DNA of 64,000 nt from Lagopus muta (Eukaryota; Chordata; Aves; Galliformes; Phasianidae): NCBI RefSeq assembly GCF_023343835.1, contig NC_064444.1, positions 8,857,219 to 8,921,218 of the forward strand, read 5' to 3'. The notes under the pieces were generated by a model. That model saw only the letters and a list, made by a program, of their open reading frames with translations, did not search any database and was not told where the DNA came from. Of this stretch, positions 14,612-47,440 are shown in pieces. How positions within the stretch are numbered: the stretch's first letter is position 1; every line of letters starts with the position of its first letter. The position numbers were made by a program, and so were the translations under genes.

Positions 14612-15299
14612 CCTGTGTTACTTTTTCTTCTTTTTGTTTTTAACTATTATTATTTACATATTTAACTGTTATTTAACTCTACTTTTGTTTTTGCTTTCAA
14701 ACTCCATTGAAAAGGAACTTACATATTTTTAAAAAGACAGAAATATCCCATAGAAAGATTAGCTGAGTTTCTGCTAGACTGCAGACAGTTGGTTCGTCTG
14801 CAAAGCAAAGTATATATTTTATAGATTTGACAAGTCCTGACAGATGTACTTCCAACTCTGGTTGAACACTAGCAAACACAGTCCTTGCTTGTGCCACTAA
14901 TTTGCCCAGTCAGACCACTACACCCACAAATAAATGCATTTAAACTAATGGGCTCCACACCAACCCCAAATCTCATCTTTTGGGGTGAGAGTGCAAGATC
15001 AAGAACATCAAAACTAAGTTTTAGTGTTGATAATGTTGGTGTTCTTGCTGCAATTACAGGCATAGTAAAAATTACATTAAGTTACATACTACAGGCTAAC
15101 AAGTAAAATTGGGAATGACAGAAAATGCTTGCTTTTATCAGTTTTCTTCTGTAGAAATACAAGATTTGCTTAGAAACAAGGAATGTGAGTCATCTCCATT
15201 GTCAGCATTAAAATAGAAATAGCTGATTCATAATAATCCTTATAAAGGTGTTTATACCAGTGGCATTAGGGATTGGAGATAAAAAAAAGTTATGATCAG

Positions 15300-15488
15300 A
15301 GCGGTGAGGCACTGGAACTGGTTGCTAACAGGTGGCAGGTGCCCCATCCTTGGAGACATTCAAGGTCAGACTGCACCAGCCTGAGGAAATTGACATAGCT
15401 GTAGATGTAGAATAGCTGTAGACTATTCACTGTTGGACTAGATGACATTTAAGGGTCCATTCCATCTCTAATGATTCTATGATTCCAT
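15300..15488 (+). mobile_element. CR1 3' end fragment
   Basis: Contains the typical CR1 3' block (GAGGCACTGGAACTGGTTGC, CATCCTTGGAGACATTCAAGG, GGACTAGATGACATTTAAGG) and ends in ATGATTCTATGATTCCAT octamers. It is diverged. Confidence 0.88.
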
Positions 15489-18400
15489 AAATTCACAAGT
15501 AAGATAAAACAGATCTGTGTTTGAGCAGCTAGTGGGCAGCCCTAGATTTTACAGGAGGAAGTAATGGCACTAGGTTAATCTTTGAGTACTGAAAGACCCA
15601 GAGTCTGACCTTGGTACTATGAAACATTTTGACTGTAGAAACATTCTAGAGAAGACATAAAAATGTAGCTGATTTCTACAGTCAGGATTCAGTGAATTTT
15701 TTTCTTACACTGCCATCTTCAAATTCTAGTTCAAATAGTCATACTCTTTTTTTCCTAAATACCCTTCTCCGTTAGGATTAATTTCTATTCCAACACTGTT
15801 TCAGTGCTAGTCGACACAGTACACTGTTAATGCCTCTCATTTTTTTTCCACAAACCACCTTGGGTGACAAATTCACCTTCAAACTGAAGCAAGTTTATCA
15901 CTTCATCGGGCACCAGCCATTTCTTCAATATCATATGTCATTTGGGAAAAAGATTATCTTCTATGACGAAGATTTTTAAAAGACAGATATTAGTAGTTGC
16001 TAGAGTTGGTGAATGTAGAGGGCATCCTCTACAATTTCAGAAGCCACTGAACACTTAGTAGAAATGTTACAGACACATGGGTGAGTGAGGCACACCTACA
16101 CACAAGGTTTTAGTGCACTAGCACAAACCACATTTCAAAACTTTAGCCTGACTAAGTCCTGCTTTCCTTGAAAATATTACAAATTATCAGATCTGGTGTT
16201 TGTCAATAATCAGTGTTCAAAATCTCCCTCCAGCAGAAGGGAATGAAGAAGGGTCTCATCATCTAGCAAGAAGCCACTGAACAGGATTTAAGATTCAGCA
16301 TTACCACCTAGTGGACACAAAGCATTCCTCCTGCATTTCTACTCCAGTCCTCTAATGACATTCTAACATTCCCCTTTGTTGACATATTAATCAGCTAGTA
16401 AACTGCTGTATCTGGATTTGGAGCATTGTTTCTTCTGATACACTACCAAAGAAGGCTTACATTGAGCTAACCACAAAAACACCAGTAATGCTTGAAGCAT
16501 TAGTCCAGACAAATCAAACCTTGCAAAGTCAGTAAGTCTTGGCATTCCCTGTCATTTTTCAACATTTTCTTGATGCTTTCTTCTTTATATTTAAACACTC
16601 CAGAACTCTACAAAAATCCTGATCTGTCCTTCAAGATCTTTCATTTTATAAACATATTAAAGACACGTTTAACATGCTTTGCTTCAAAGGAAATGAGCAC
16701 CCTGTTAAATTTAAAACCACATGAAGCCTGAAGAGAAGCTGAAAGTCCAAAGTAAAGCATCTGGGACTAGAATGCAAAGCAATTTAGTACCAGACTCCTG
16801 CTGATTTAGGAACCAACATACCTTGTAGACTAAAGCTGATTTATGATTCCCTCAAGGAATTCTGTGTTTCATCACTAATTTTTCTGTTACCATAACACTT
16901 TATCAGTATCCCATTTCCCCCACTTTGCACCTCTCCCTGAATGGTTAATCTTCATTCTACAAAGTCTGTTAAAGGACCTCCTTTTTCCATTTCCTTTCAT
17001 GCTGTTTGATTGCTTCAGGTACTTTGAATTTTTGCTACATTCCAATCCCTTTAGACTCCTGCAATACCAGTAGGTTTATAGCTTTTATATTAAAAGATCA
17101 CATAAATTTAACTCAACTTACAACTCTAGATTTGCCTATTTGGAACACAAGCTACTTTTTCTTGGACTTCTATATCTCAGGAATGTCTGCTCAGCTGGTC
17201 CCATTAGTATCCTCAAAACTTGAGCAGAGTTTAGATATATCTGGCCACTACTGAGATGCTCCAACAGCCTATCCAATCCAATCTAAGCCAATCAGTACTC
17301 ATGTTTCCAATAAGCACCTTTTGCTACTGATGGCATACTTTACTGTAGAACAGTAGCTCCACGAAACATTGAAAATTTAAGCACAAACTCAGCGTTTTGA
17401 TTAGGCAAATAAATCTCAGAAAGAATTATTTGCCACTTCTAAATCTGAATGCTTACAGAAGGTGTAAGAACATATTTCTCACCCAAAGCCAAATCTAACA
17501 GGGAAATCAACAGAAGCTAAGTGCCTTAGAGGTAGACACCTCTAAGAGACAAGCTATTACAATAACCATACAGAAGCACTTTGAGCATTTCAGGTGCATT
17601 TGCTTTTTTCCTTCTGAATGCTACATATTTCGGATTTAGAAGTAATTTTAATTAGAGTTTACTGATTACGAAAAACAGCAGATTGGCAACCCAGGAGGCT
17701 CCATGGAATGTGATCAAATAAAGAGAACAAGACTATGTTCCAAATCAAATCAGGTTGTCTTCTTTCCATATGCCGTTCTCAGCTGCTAACTTAATAGCAC
17801 TGCATGCCCAGGGTCAGCTCCACTAAAAATGAATCCTGACTGTATCAGAAAGTTGGCTGCCACACAGCAGTCCTTCATGCAACCTGCCATGCTGCTTTTA
17901 ATCAGGAACCCTAGAAAACACGTGTACAAGCAGCAAGTGACAGTACCGTATGTGAAACTTTGGCTTAGAGCCACGTGCACCAGGAGAGAGAAGCTCTGCT
18001 CAGCAGCAGCACAGACAGTGAAAAGGAACATTTTCCCCCCATTTGTGTACATTAGTTCCACTCAGTGCTAACATCTCTTTGAGGCTCATAAACTTTCCAC
18101 ACTTTCCTAAACACAAGCTAACCTTCTCTTCCCACATGTTTTCTTTGCCTCACCAAGCTTAGGTGCCTTTATTTTATTGAATACTTTCCTTTAGTTTTGT
18201 AGAGCCATCACTCGTTTACAGAACTGACTGCAAGGCAAAAATAATAAAATACAGTAAAAATACACTTCTCTCTTTATTTTCACAAAGTGTCATTATTGCC
18301 TGTATTGTAGTAATGAACAGGGTGCTGAGCACAGCTCATTTTGTTAGGGCTGACCAAAAACTGCAATTTTGATTTAACATGACTGAGTCATTAATTTATT

Positions 18401-20064
18401 GCTTTTACCACGTTAAATAAGGAATCTAATCACTGGAATGCAATCATGTATTAGGATGGCAGAAATCCTTGGTGCACAAAGAGGAACTGTTCATGTACTT
18501 GTGTAGAGCAGAGAGCTCACCTTACCAGCTCTTTTGTTTGTAGAACAAAACAAGTGTTTTTTGTTTGGGCCAAGTCCTGCATATTTGCCTTAAAATGTGC
18601 TTTCAGGCAAAGGAGGTTTCCTGCTAATGGAGAAAAAGACACATAAACCTTTGAAATATTTGTCTTCTTCTCCTGTGAAGATACATGGGAAGATGAAGCT
18701 CTGTGCAGCTGTAAAATACTATACCATACAATAAAAAAATTGTTTTCCTATAACTGTCTTCAAACACTCAATTTAGTTTCTAGCTACATCACACAGAATG
18801 ATTTCTCATTAGTAGATGATGTTATTTAGTAAAGCTGCTTCTGCCAGGATGCCAAAGATTACTGTGCATCCAGCACAACCTGGGAAGATCACAATGCCCA
18901 TTCTGGTTAGTGGTGCCATTCTGTCCTCTCAGGGATATAAACTCTACCCAATTAGTTGCTCTGTATCAATAAAACTGCACCCAAACTAAAGGGGATATAG
19001 TAATGTTGCAAGCACACAAACTCTTAGCATATATAAAGAAAATGCATTTCCTCTCGAGACAGCAGGGTAAGATTTGATTCCCTTGAAGTCAGTGAAAGGA
19101 CACTGGCGGTGACCAAGGCCCGGTACTTCTGACAGCAAGTATTCCTGTAGCTGAATCCCCTTGGAAGCCGCCCATTAATTAACTCCACACCCTGCTGATA
19201 GGTTCCAAATTTTATTTTTATTTCAAAATCAAAGCTAAATAACTAGAAAAATCATGTGGCTGAGCCAAACTGTGACTGTATGGGTTTTAATTTTTGAGAT
19301 TAAAGCAAAGTACAAAGACACACCCAGCCAGCAAAGTCTGGAGACAATAAGATGTAAAGCAATCCTCCTTCTGACCTCACATTAACACAGAAATCACCCT
19401 ACAGCATGCAAGTGTCAGCCAACAACGGCACCTACTTATTTCCTGTCAGCTTGTCCCTTTGATCTAACCTGATCCTTCTTCACTTTATTAAAATCGTTCT
19501 AATCTTTTGACTTTGATCTCCCTGTAGGATTCTTCAAAGAGCTTCAAATTAGCAAACATGCAAACAACAAAAAAATGTACTCTGTATCTGCTTGAAACAA
19601 TGATGTGGGGAACTGTTTCCTTCCTCGGCACACAAGTTTAATGAGGGGCAGCATTTTAAAGCCAAAAGATGCCATAGTTATCTGTTGTTTATTGGCATTA
19701 GGGTGGATGACAGAGTCGAAGCTTTTTTTTACTGGGGGGTGGTTTGCTCTGAAGGTGTAACAAGGCAGCTCAGCAGGGGTAGCAAAAAAGCCATGTGCAT
19801 ACTTCATTCAGCATGCCAGATGAAAGGATTATGTCACATTCAAGAGCAACAAAGAGCTCTGTTTAAGTTTGTACCAGGCTGGAACTGTGGGGCAGCCCTT
19901 AAAGACCACCAAGGTTTTAAATAAAACCGGACACTTTCAAGTTTCCTCTAGGTTTCCTTGTGGTAAATCCACCCAGTATGAAGGGAATGCCAGTATCTCC
20001 CAGGAGGAAGATGTACGAGGGTTTAAAAAGAGTGAAAGAAGTTTAATGCAATTATATGTGTATA

Positions 20065-20077
20065 CACACACACACAA
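20065..20077. repeat. Short (CA)n tract
   Basis: ACACACACACACA after TATATGTGTAT; a short dinucleotide run. Confidence 0.8.
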
Positions 20078-21320
20078 ACCCCACATGGGTATGTATTTTA
20101 TATAATGACACATGCTTTTCTTTCTTAATAAAGATACTCCCAAGTTTAAGAATATTTTGTTCCATTTTGTTTCTGCTCTTCAACCTCTCCTACCACAGCT
20201 GAACAGCCAGAACCATCCCTCTCCTGTAACTTCAATTTAGTCCCGAAGGATCCAAATAAATTGGTATTTTTCATCATTAAATACTGCTTACCTCTGAAAA
20301 AGGCTATGAAACTACATTTGATTCTACAGACAACATTTTAAGTTCCTTGCATGTGCATCACCATCAGCATGGAGACTTGTTTTCAACTCTACAGAGAAAC
20401 ATATCTGTAGCCATGCTGAAATAGTCCAAAACTTTTGCAGAACAATCCACATCAACAGAATTGCCTCAAGACTGCAGTTAACTCAAGGGCCAGACTAATG
20501 TCTATTGAAGTCAATGTGACATTTTCACATGTACATGAAAGTCTAGTTATCAATTGTGAGTCAAGAGGTTTTCTCAGTAAAATCTCAATCCTGTGCAAAT
20601 ACAACTAAACAGCATTTGACCTAGACTGGTATTCACGCATCTTGGCCAGCCAGTATACCATGCCATGCTCCATACACGAACATGAAAGCTGACAAAGACT
20701 CCATACCTTTTCTTTTTCACCTCTTTGTCATCTTAAGATGTACTATCATTCTAAGTAGCAGGCATGTATCCTGAGAACTGAACAAGGCTTAGAAAATACA
20801 TCATCACAACACTTCAAATGATGCAATTTATGCTGAAAGTCCACTGAAGATCAGAACCAAGACAGTTATTTATGGAATGTTGTGGAAAACACCAGCAAGC
20901 CTCCAGATGACGCCTTGTACTCTCTCTTATAATTTTCTTAAGTGGTCCAGGAAGCACTGCTACACCACAGACTATTCGGCCACAGAGGTACGCCAACAGC
21001 CCTTCAGTTGTCTGTGCCAACGTTTATCACAGGCTTGTGAGAACAAAGCAAATGTTAAAAAGAACCATTAGATAATTTATCAGAGTAGAAAAGCAAAGCT
21101 GCATTGAGATTTGTTTGTACAGTTAAAACAATATTACAATTACTAATGCATTTCTTGAGAAGACTGGAGAGTCAGCCCTAAAGTCAGAAGCTCTGCTGGC
21201 ACAGCAACCCACCACCATTAATCAGTTTATTGACTTGTAAAGACAAAAGTAGTGCTTTTCATTAGTCCCAAACCAGACAAGAATATTCAACAAAAAAGTA
21301 CTGGAATTGTTACCCAAGGC

Positions 21321-21356
<36 letters not shown>

Positions 21357-21425
21357 ATTCCATTATGTACTTACATACACATACACAAGCACATATATAC
21401 ATATACACACACATATATACAGTTC
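21321..21425. repeat. (TA)n tract followed by CA/TA-rich microsatellite
   Basis: Nearly pure TA at 21321-21358, then interspersed ACATACACA and ATATATAC units to about 21420. Confidence 0.93.
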
Positions 21426-21674
21426 ACTAGCACTCAAAGTTCATCTGTTAAGTGGTAAGCTTTTATCCTGTACCCTAAGTGAGAGGGATCTTTCTTCCAG
21501 ATATTGCCCCTTGTGGCTGTTGTTAAAGATGAAAGGCAGAGCTCAGCCTTTCCAGGAATTGCCACACACTTCAGATGCATGGTCCCAGGTCAACTTCTTA
21601 GCAGCCTTCCTGACAGCTAGCTCTTACTTCACTTGAATCCACTGTGCAGCCTACTTCCAGACCCCAAAAGGATC

Positions 21675-21688
21675 TCCCCCCCCCCCCC
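21675..21688. repeat. Poly-C tract
   Basis: An uninterrupted run of 13 to 14 C on the plus strand. Confidence 0.9.
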
Positions 21689-24254
21689 ACTCCCTGACCA
21701 GCCCTTTCATTTCTCACAACCTGGACAGCCCCATTCAGCAGGGATCAAGGGGGCAGCCACACTGGGCATCTCTTCTCCCCAGGGGACTCGTAAGTCCACA
21801 AATCTAGGCAAATATTTCTTTGAACATAACACAAGTCTTGAAACATACAGTTGAGAGAATGTTGAGAATTTTGTCTACCTGTGATACCATCAAGTAACAT
21901 CAGATACTCTGAATCTGACAACCTGACTACAAACACTTTTGAAAGTTGACTCAGAATGAAATTGCAGTTATATTCAGCAGGTTTGGGAACTACATTTTCG
22001 TTTTCATTTGTTTTTTTCCTCTGTAAGAACATCAGAATTTTCAATTTTTCTTCTGGCAGAAAAGCCAAAATGTGACAGAACGTAGAAAAAAAACGGAGGG
22101 TTTAATAAAGTCATCTGTACATGACCAACCTTCCAGAAATACATAGTTCTATGACTACTTTTTATCTGATCTATTTAGACAATCTCAGTGTGCCTCAAAA
22201 CTAACAAAAACTTGAAATGCCTCTCAAAGAAAGGATAGCAATATAGTTACTGAGACAGCAACTGAAGAGTGACATTCTCCGCAGAATTTTTATGAATAAT
22301 ACAAGTTAACACTTAAGTCTGGAATCCAAAGAGCTTTTCATTCTTCATGCTGCACTGTCCCTAAAATACTGCTTTTAACATAGTCTGCAAGCCACATCTA
22401 TCTACGTCAGAGTTGACACGATTGTACTGAAAACCTGACAGTAAAATTTTAACACTCTAAACTTCATTACTGTGTTCTTCATGAGCCTACCTAAGTTTTC
22501 TCTCTGAAATCCACTTCAACAAAAATACAGCAGCAAGAATTACTAGAGGTCTTTTAAGAGAACGTGAGCAAAAGCACCTTTATCTTCATGATCTTCCAGG
22601 CAATATAAATGATGAAAAAATCTTCCTGTCATTTGTTCAACCCATGCAGAATCACAGCTCACCTGCTTGAGACCTGACACTGCCGATCTACTTTTTCCAA
22701 AACTGCAACAGATTCAATTTAGGCTTTCTGCATGTCCTGGGAAATTCTACTCATCTTACCACTCTTCAAGCAGCCCAAGCTAAATTTGTTTATGATCATT
22801 AAGCCTGCAGAAACTTGGCATTTACTGCTGAATACTTAGGAAATTAAAACAATCCATCAGATTGTCCTTCCAAATTGGACAAAAGCAAATTGCTTATCAA
22901 TTATAATTAAATTGTCTTTAAACAAAGGAACTGCAGGTATCATCACTGTAATCATAGCTCCCAGACACAGTCTTTTTAGATCAAATTATAATGCAAATAT
23001 ATTCCTCTTTTAATCTTGTTCCCACACAGCCTATAACAAGCGCATTTCCAGTGGGAATACAAGCTGAATTTATCATTTCCTTTAGAAATTTTTAAGTTTT
23101 CCCTCCAACAGAGTAATTTCCTTCTCAGGAACTTTTAAAATACATTTGCAGATCAGTTTTGACTTGGAACAGCTTGTTATGACTTCTTGGTAGTAGATTT
23201 CAGTCTACCACCTTCATGCTTACTTCAGTGCTTTTTTGTACACATACATCATCGCCTTACCTGTGTAACCCATTGAAGCATCCCATGCTGTGTTTCCTTA
23301 AAGGCCTGCAAGAGAAGCACGTGTCCTGTGGCTCACACACAAGGCTGAGGATCAGAAGATCTTGTTACAGCTCAAGGGACCGATGAGCTGCTTACTTCAG
23401 ACATGTTACTTCCTCTTTAGTTACTTCCATCACAAAATACAGCAAAATGCTCTCCTTTGCTCACATCTCACTGGAATTCTATACTCTCCAGAACAAATGC
23501 TATTTCTGCATTCTGTAACTCAGCAGAATCTGCTGGCTTTTATTCTCTCTTGCAGTATAAAGGATGACAAAAGGGTGATAACAGAACGTCATCAGGGAGC
23601 TCAGCCACATCCATTACAGTTTCCTGGTCAAACTTGGTGAGTTTGACATTTTCATCACTAGAGCATCATTTACAAGCAGCTCGCTGGGTTTTGTTCATGG
23701 CTAGATGCCTCCATTCTGCAGATCGCACCCCATCTCCAGGCTGCCCCCTCACCCAGCACACGGTACAGCAGTGCTCTGCGCTGCCTCCTCGGGCGGCTGT
23801 GCTTCCAGCACCTGCTGCTCCTTTCTGGATGAGGCTTCAAGCTGACCATCTACGCACTTAGAAGAAAACCAATTAACAGGAGGCTGCAAAATGGACTCCT
23901 GCACCCATTTAGCAGGCAGCCAGTCACCTTCACGAGCACCCTATCTCCACAGTGCAGCCCGCCCAACCCGGCTGCAGGGAGAACCTCCCCTAAAGGCTTT
24001 GTTCCCTCTTTTCTCCCTGTGGCTGGATTTTGCAACATCAGGAGCGGCCATCTCCACACTTTCTGCTCTGACCGTCGCAGTAATTCCAGCACACAGGCTG
24101 ATGCACGGGCAAGTCGCAGGTGGTAACCCCCTCCAGAATGGCGCTTTGTGATTTACTAACGTGACCTCCAACTAGCAAACAGCACAGCTCGGGCAGCCCC
24201 GAGAGCTCTTGCAAGTTCGAAAAGACACCGGAACGAGCGAGGATTATGAGGAAC

Positions 24255-24262
24255 GCATGCGC
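24255..24262. promoter_or_regulatory. NRF1-like motif
   Basis: GCATGCGC, preceded by C, resembles half to two-thirds of the NRF1 palindrome, which is common in housekeeping promoters. Confidence 0.35.
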
Positions 24263-24309
24263 GGGGCTCCCAGCCCTCGATCTCCACCCAGCCCTCACAG
24301 GAGCGCGAG

Positions 24310-24323
24310 CCGCCAGGTGGCGC
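24310..24323 (+). promoter_or_regulatory. CTCF-like binding motif
   Basis: CCGCCAGGTGGCGC fits the CTCF core consensus (CCASYAGRKGGCRS) at 13 of 14 positions. It lies inside the small CpG island downstream of GPI. Confidence 0.55.
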
Positions 24324-24430
24324 CACGGGGCTGCGGCACGCGCCGAGCTGCCGCGCGGGAAGGGCGGCCTTTGGGGGCGGGCGGCGGTCCATCAGCTTGC
24401 TGGGTACCTGGTGACAACCAGCGTCCTACT

Positions 24431-25861
24431 GCTTTTCCCCCCCCTCCTTCTTTATGCAGCAATTTTGAAATGCTACCAGCATGAGTAGTGGGGGCTGAAA
24501 TCTAAACAAGGTCTGACAGCACCATTGCTTGAATATTGTTTTATTACACACAACCATTATTGTGATCTTACTGCTGTCGTACTGCATGGTTTCTGTGGTT
24601 GCAAGCTAACAGCACCTGCTGCTGCCCTCCCTTTAGCAAGAGTGCTTGTTTCACAACAGCAATCAGGCTGATAAACCAACACATACTCTTCCCCAAGATG
24701 CATTCTTTACAGAGTTAGAGAACAAGAACTTTCTTTCACTTCCTTCTCCAAGAAAAGCTTCTGGAGTTTGGAATTTGCAGAGTAGCACCCAAACAAAAAC
24801 GACAGCCTTCCCCTCAGCCCTTGGACCACAGCAAGCACAGTTCACTCCCTTACCACCAAGGGGAGCTCTTTCACAGCTGAACGGAAGTCGTACAGATTGC
24901 TAGGAAAGTATCCCAACTCCTACTAAGGGGGGAGTGGTGACAGTGCTTCATGGAGAAAACGCTTTGTAAAGCTCGTATCAAATCCAGAGCACCCACACAC
25001 AAAAGAGACACAGAGTGAAGTTCATATCCATGCAATAGCTGCCAAGGTCTATGAAGGGATTACTGGTGCGGCAATGGTGATTAACTGGCAGTGCTGTCAG
25101 TTAATGTATAAGCAGCAGACATGCACATTAAGAGGTATGGGCTCAGACTTTCTGAACAATAGCATTTGTCATGGAAATTTGCTGAGACTCACAGTTAATC
25201 CATCTTATTTTTCTCTTCCATGCTTGTGTCTTACCTTTTTAATAAAGGTGTTATGGAGAAAACAGGCACAGCATGCTCCTCTGCTAACACGAAGGGTAAC
25301 AACAGCAGTAGAGAATTAGAGGATACGAGTAGCTTATTCACACATACTGATACTGCACTCTATTCAATTCTGTTAGAATAGTGATGCCCACTTAAGACTG
25401 AGATGAGTGAGACGAGCTGCCTGTGGAGGATATCAAAATACACAGCTGCAAACAATGCCAGACTTCAGTTTCACATAAGCTCTTGAAAACAGTTTGGAAA
25501 ATAAAGGTATCACTATCACTCCAGAAGCTTTCCTCCCTTCTGAAGTAAAAAGCCATCTGTGCAGAGCTTCCATAGCTTCTGAAGAAACACAAATACAGAC
25601 CATCAACCATTTGTAAACCTTGCACAGCAGCACTGAAAATAATCTGCATCTTGCTCAAATGCATATCATACAAACTGCATGTTTATAGCTGTAGATTACT
25701 TGCTTCTTTGAACATACTTCTAGCATACAGCAGACCCAGACTAGGGCAATGACATGCCAGACAGAAGTCAGTGTACATGGCTTTAAGAGAACCTTACACA
25801 CAGTAAGGCAAGCATTACTAGGTCTGCACCTAGTATTTAAAGATACAGAATGAAGAACTTC
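24431..25861. other. Intergenic between the small CpG island and the GPI 3' end
   Basis: I see no gene, repeat or RNA here. Confidence 0.55.
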
Positions 25862-26175
25862 TACTCATCCATCACATCTTTTATTTTCTAATATCATTGT
25901 GATCATCTTTAAGGAAGCTGACGGATAAGAAGTGAGGAACGTACCAACTGCACTTTACAGATTGACAACCACAAAAATAGAAAGCACCTATAGAATCTCT
26001 GGGTTTCACAAAACTAGTTTTCATTTATAACACTTGACGCAACGAGGTCAACTGCAACAAGTGAAGAAGCTACATCAGTAAAGTGCTATTTTTGTTAAAA
26101 GTGGCTAAAAAGCACAACTACAACAGACTTGAGTATTCGGTGGTTAGATTGTCGATGTCCTCAGGAACTTTCATT
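25862..26175 (-). other. GPI: GPI 3' untranslated region (inferred end)
   Basis: About 310 nt from the TGA to the region just past the first AATAAA on the minus strand. The length is inferred from the signal position, not from a transcript. Confidence 0.7.
25880..25885 (-). terminator. GPI: Polyadenylation signal AATAAA for GPI
   Basis: The plus strand reads TTTATT, so the transcript reads AATAAA, about 290 nt after the stop codon. It is the first canonical hexamer I found downstream of the stop. Confidence 0.7.
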
Positions 26176-45948
<19,773 letters not shown>

Positions 45949-46021
45949 GCCGGCGGCCAGGTGGGAAGAGAGCAGACACGGAACGGCGGGCACACAGAGT
46001 GAGGCGACCGCTGCCGCCCCG

Positions 46022-46029
46022 CCTTTATA
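46022..46029 (-). promoter_or_regulatory. GPI: TATA box of GPI promoter
   Basis: The minus strand reads TATAAAGG, 74-81 nt upstream of the ATG. Initiation 25-30 nt downstream would fall near 45995-46003 and give a 5' leader of about 50 nt. A TATA box inside a CpG island fits a highly expressed housekeeping enzyme. Confidence 0.65.
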
Positions 46030-46040
46030 GCAGGAGCCCG

Positions 46041-46050
46041 GCCCCGCCCC
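46041..46050 (-). promoter_or_regulatory. GPI: GC box (Sp1-type) upstream of GPI TATA box
   Basis: The minus strand reads GGGGCGGGGC, about 12 nt upstream of the TATA box. A second GGGGCGG lies just downstream of the TATA box, near 46014-46020. Confidence 0.6.
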
Positions 46051-46520
46051 GGCTCCTTCCCCTCTGCGATTCCCTCCCTGCCGGGCTGGGGCTGCACGCA
46101 GCGCTGCGGTGCTTGCGAGCGGCTCCCGGGGCAGGCGGAGGCTCGCCCCGTTATAAATCTGCGCAGGCCCGGAGCAGCCGTGTGGGGCTCCGCTGAGTTC
46201 CGCGGTTCGTTTTTAACTCGGCTGGCCTGGTTTCAACCCGTCTGCGCGGTGCCGCGCGGCGCAGCCCGGCTGAGGGCTGCCAGGGACCGGGGCGGTGCGC
46301 TGTGAGGGCTCAGTACGCGGCCTTAGGGCAGCCGTAGCGCTCCGAGCCCCCAGCTGGCAGCAAGGCGCCCAAATCCCCGAGCGGCTGAGCGCAGCAGCTC
46401 CGGGCCGCAGCTTCAGACGGGTCGGTGCCGCGCCCTCGGCAGGGCCAGCCCTTATGTAACGGCCGGGCGGCGGCTGCTCGGTTCTGTGAGCAGCGGCTGT
46501 GCGGCGCACGGGCGTACAAA

Positions 46521-47282
46521 GGCGTGTCAAATTCTGGAGATTATGCTCTTGGGGCTTAGGTGAATAAATCCCGGTGAAGTCATATTTTAAGCACCTAAGC
46601 CCTTTGGTGGATGTGAGCCTAAATCAGAGTCACTTGGCACAGATTGCTACAATCACAGCCCAAGCCTGCAGCAGTAGAACCAGTGTCTTTATCCTCGCTC
46701 AAAAAATATTCTGAACTGTTCCTTAATTACATTAGCAAAAGTGTACTTTGGTCACTGTGGTAATAAACAGTAAAAAGACTTTTCCTTCAGCATAATAAAT
46801 CTCAAACATTTTAAGTTTTCAGGTTTTTTTGTTTGTTTTCTTTTTTTACATTTTTGAAGGCTACGCTCATCCCTCCTGTTGTAGCCCAGGGGAACTTGTC
46901 CAGGGCAGCGCTGGTTCCTTCACACTGCCCAAGCACCTTCCAGGGGCTGTGGTCCTGTGTACCTTCATGTGAGGTACAAAAAAGACAAGTAACAAATGGA
47001 CTCTGATTCCACAAAGAAGCACACAAGTGCCCACTAAGTCTTTAAGAAGCCACTTGGATCATCAGGTGCACTGCCATGTCAACTTTATACATTTTCCCTC
47101 CTTTTCAAAGTCTTTGGGATAAAAACCTCAATAATACCACACCTCCCCTGTACATAGGCAGGCTGTAACCCAGGATCTAAAGTTCTTTGGCCTAATAAAT
47201 ATCTCCCATTAGACATAGGGAAAGAATAAATAACCTTTCAAAAATGTTACTGATAGAGTTTCATAGTCAGCCATGAAATACT
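46521..47282. other. Upstream flank of GPI
   Basis: AT-rich DNA between the GPI CpG island and a CR1 fragment; nothing supported. Confidence 0.55.
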
Positions 47283-47440
47283 CACAGAATCACAGAATCA
47301 CAAGGTTGGAAACGACCTGCAAGATCATCCAGTCCAACCACCCTCCCATTCCTATCAGTGCCACAAGCTACTAAACCATCTCTCGTAGCTCCTCATCCAG
47401 GCGCCTCTTGAACTCCTGCTCACCTGTATGACTTTCCTCC
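47283..47440 (-). mobile_element. CR1 3' end fragment
   Basis: The plus strand starts CACAGAATCACAGAATCACA, followed by AGGTTGGAAACGACCTGCAA, GATCATCCAGTCCAACCACC and CTACTAAACCAT, the reverse complement of the CR1 3' UTR. The right boundary fades into unique sequence and is approximate. Confidence 0.88.

Larger units (their letters stand above)
15489..24029. other. Non-genic; microsatellites only
   Basis: Holds the TA/CA tract, a poly-C run, a short CA tract and a small hairpin at 17525-17546. No exon was recognised. Confidence 0.55.
24030..24430. promoter_or_regulatory. Small CpG island, gene unassigned
   Basis: A GC-rich stretch with many CG dinucleotides, densest at 24180-24400, in AT-rich surroundings about 1.5 kb beyond the GPI polyadenylation signal. 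It has GGGGGCGGGC (24373-24382) and an NRF1-like GCATGCGC. It looks like a promoter, but I could not find a convincing first exon on either strand. Confidence 0.6.
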
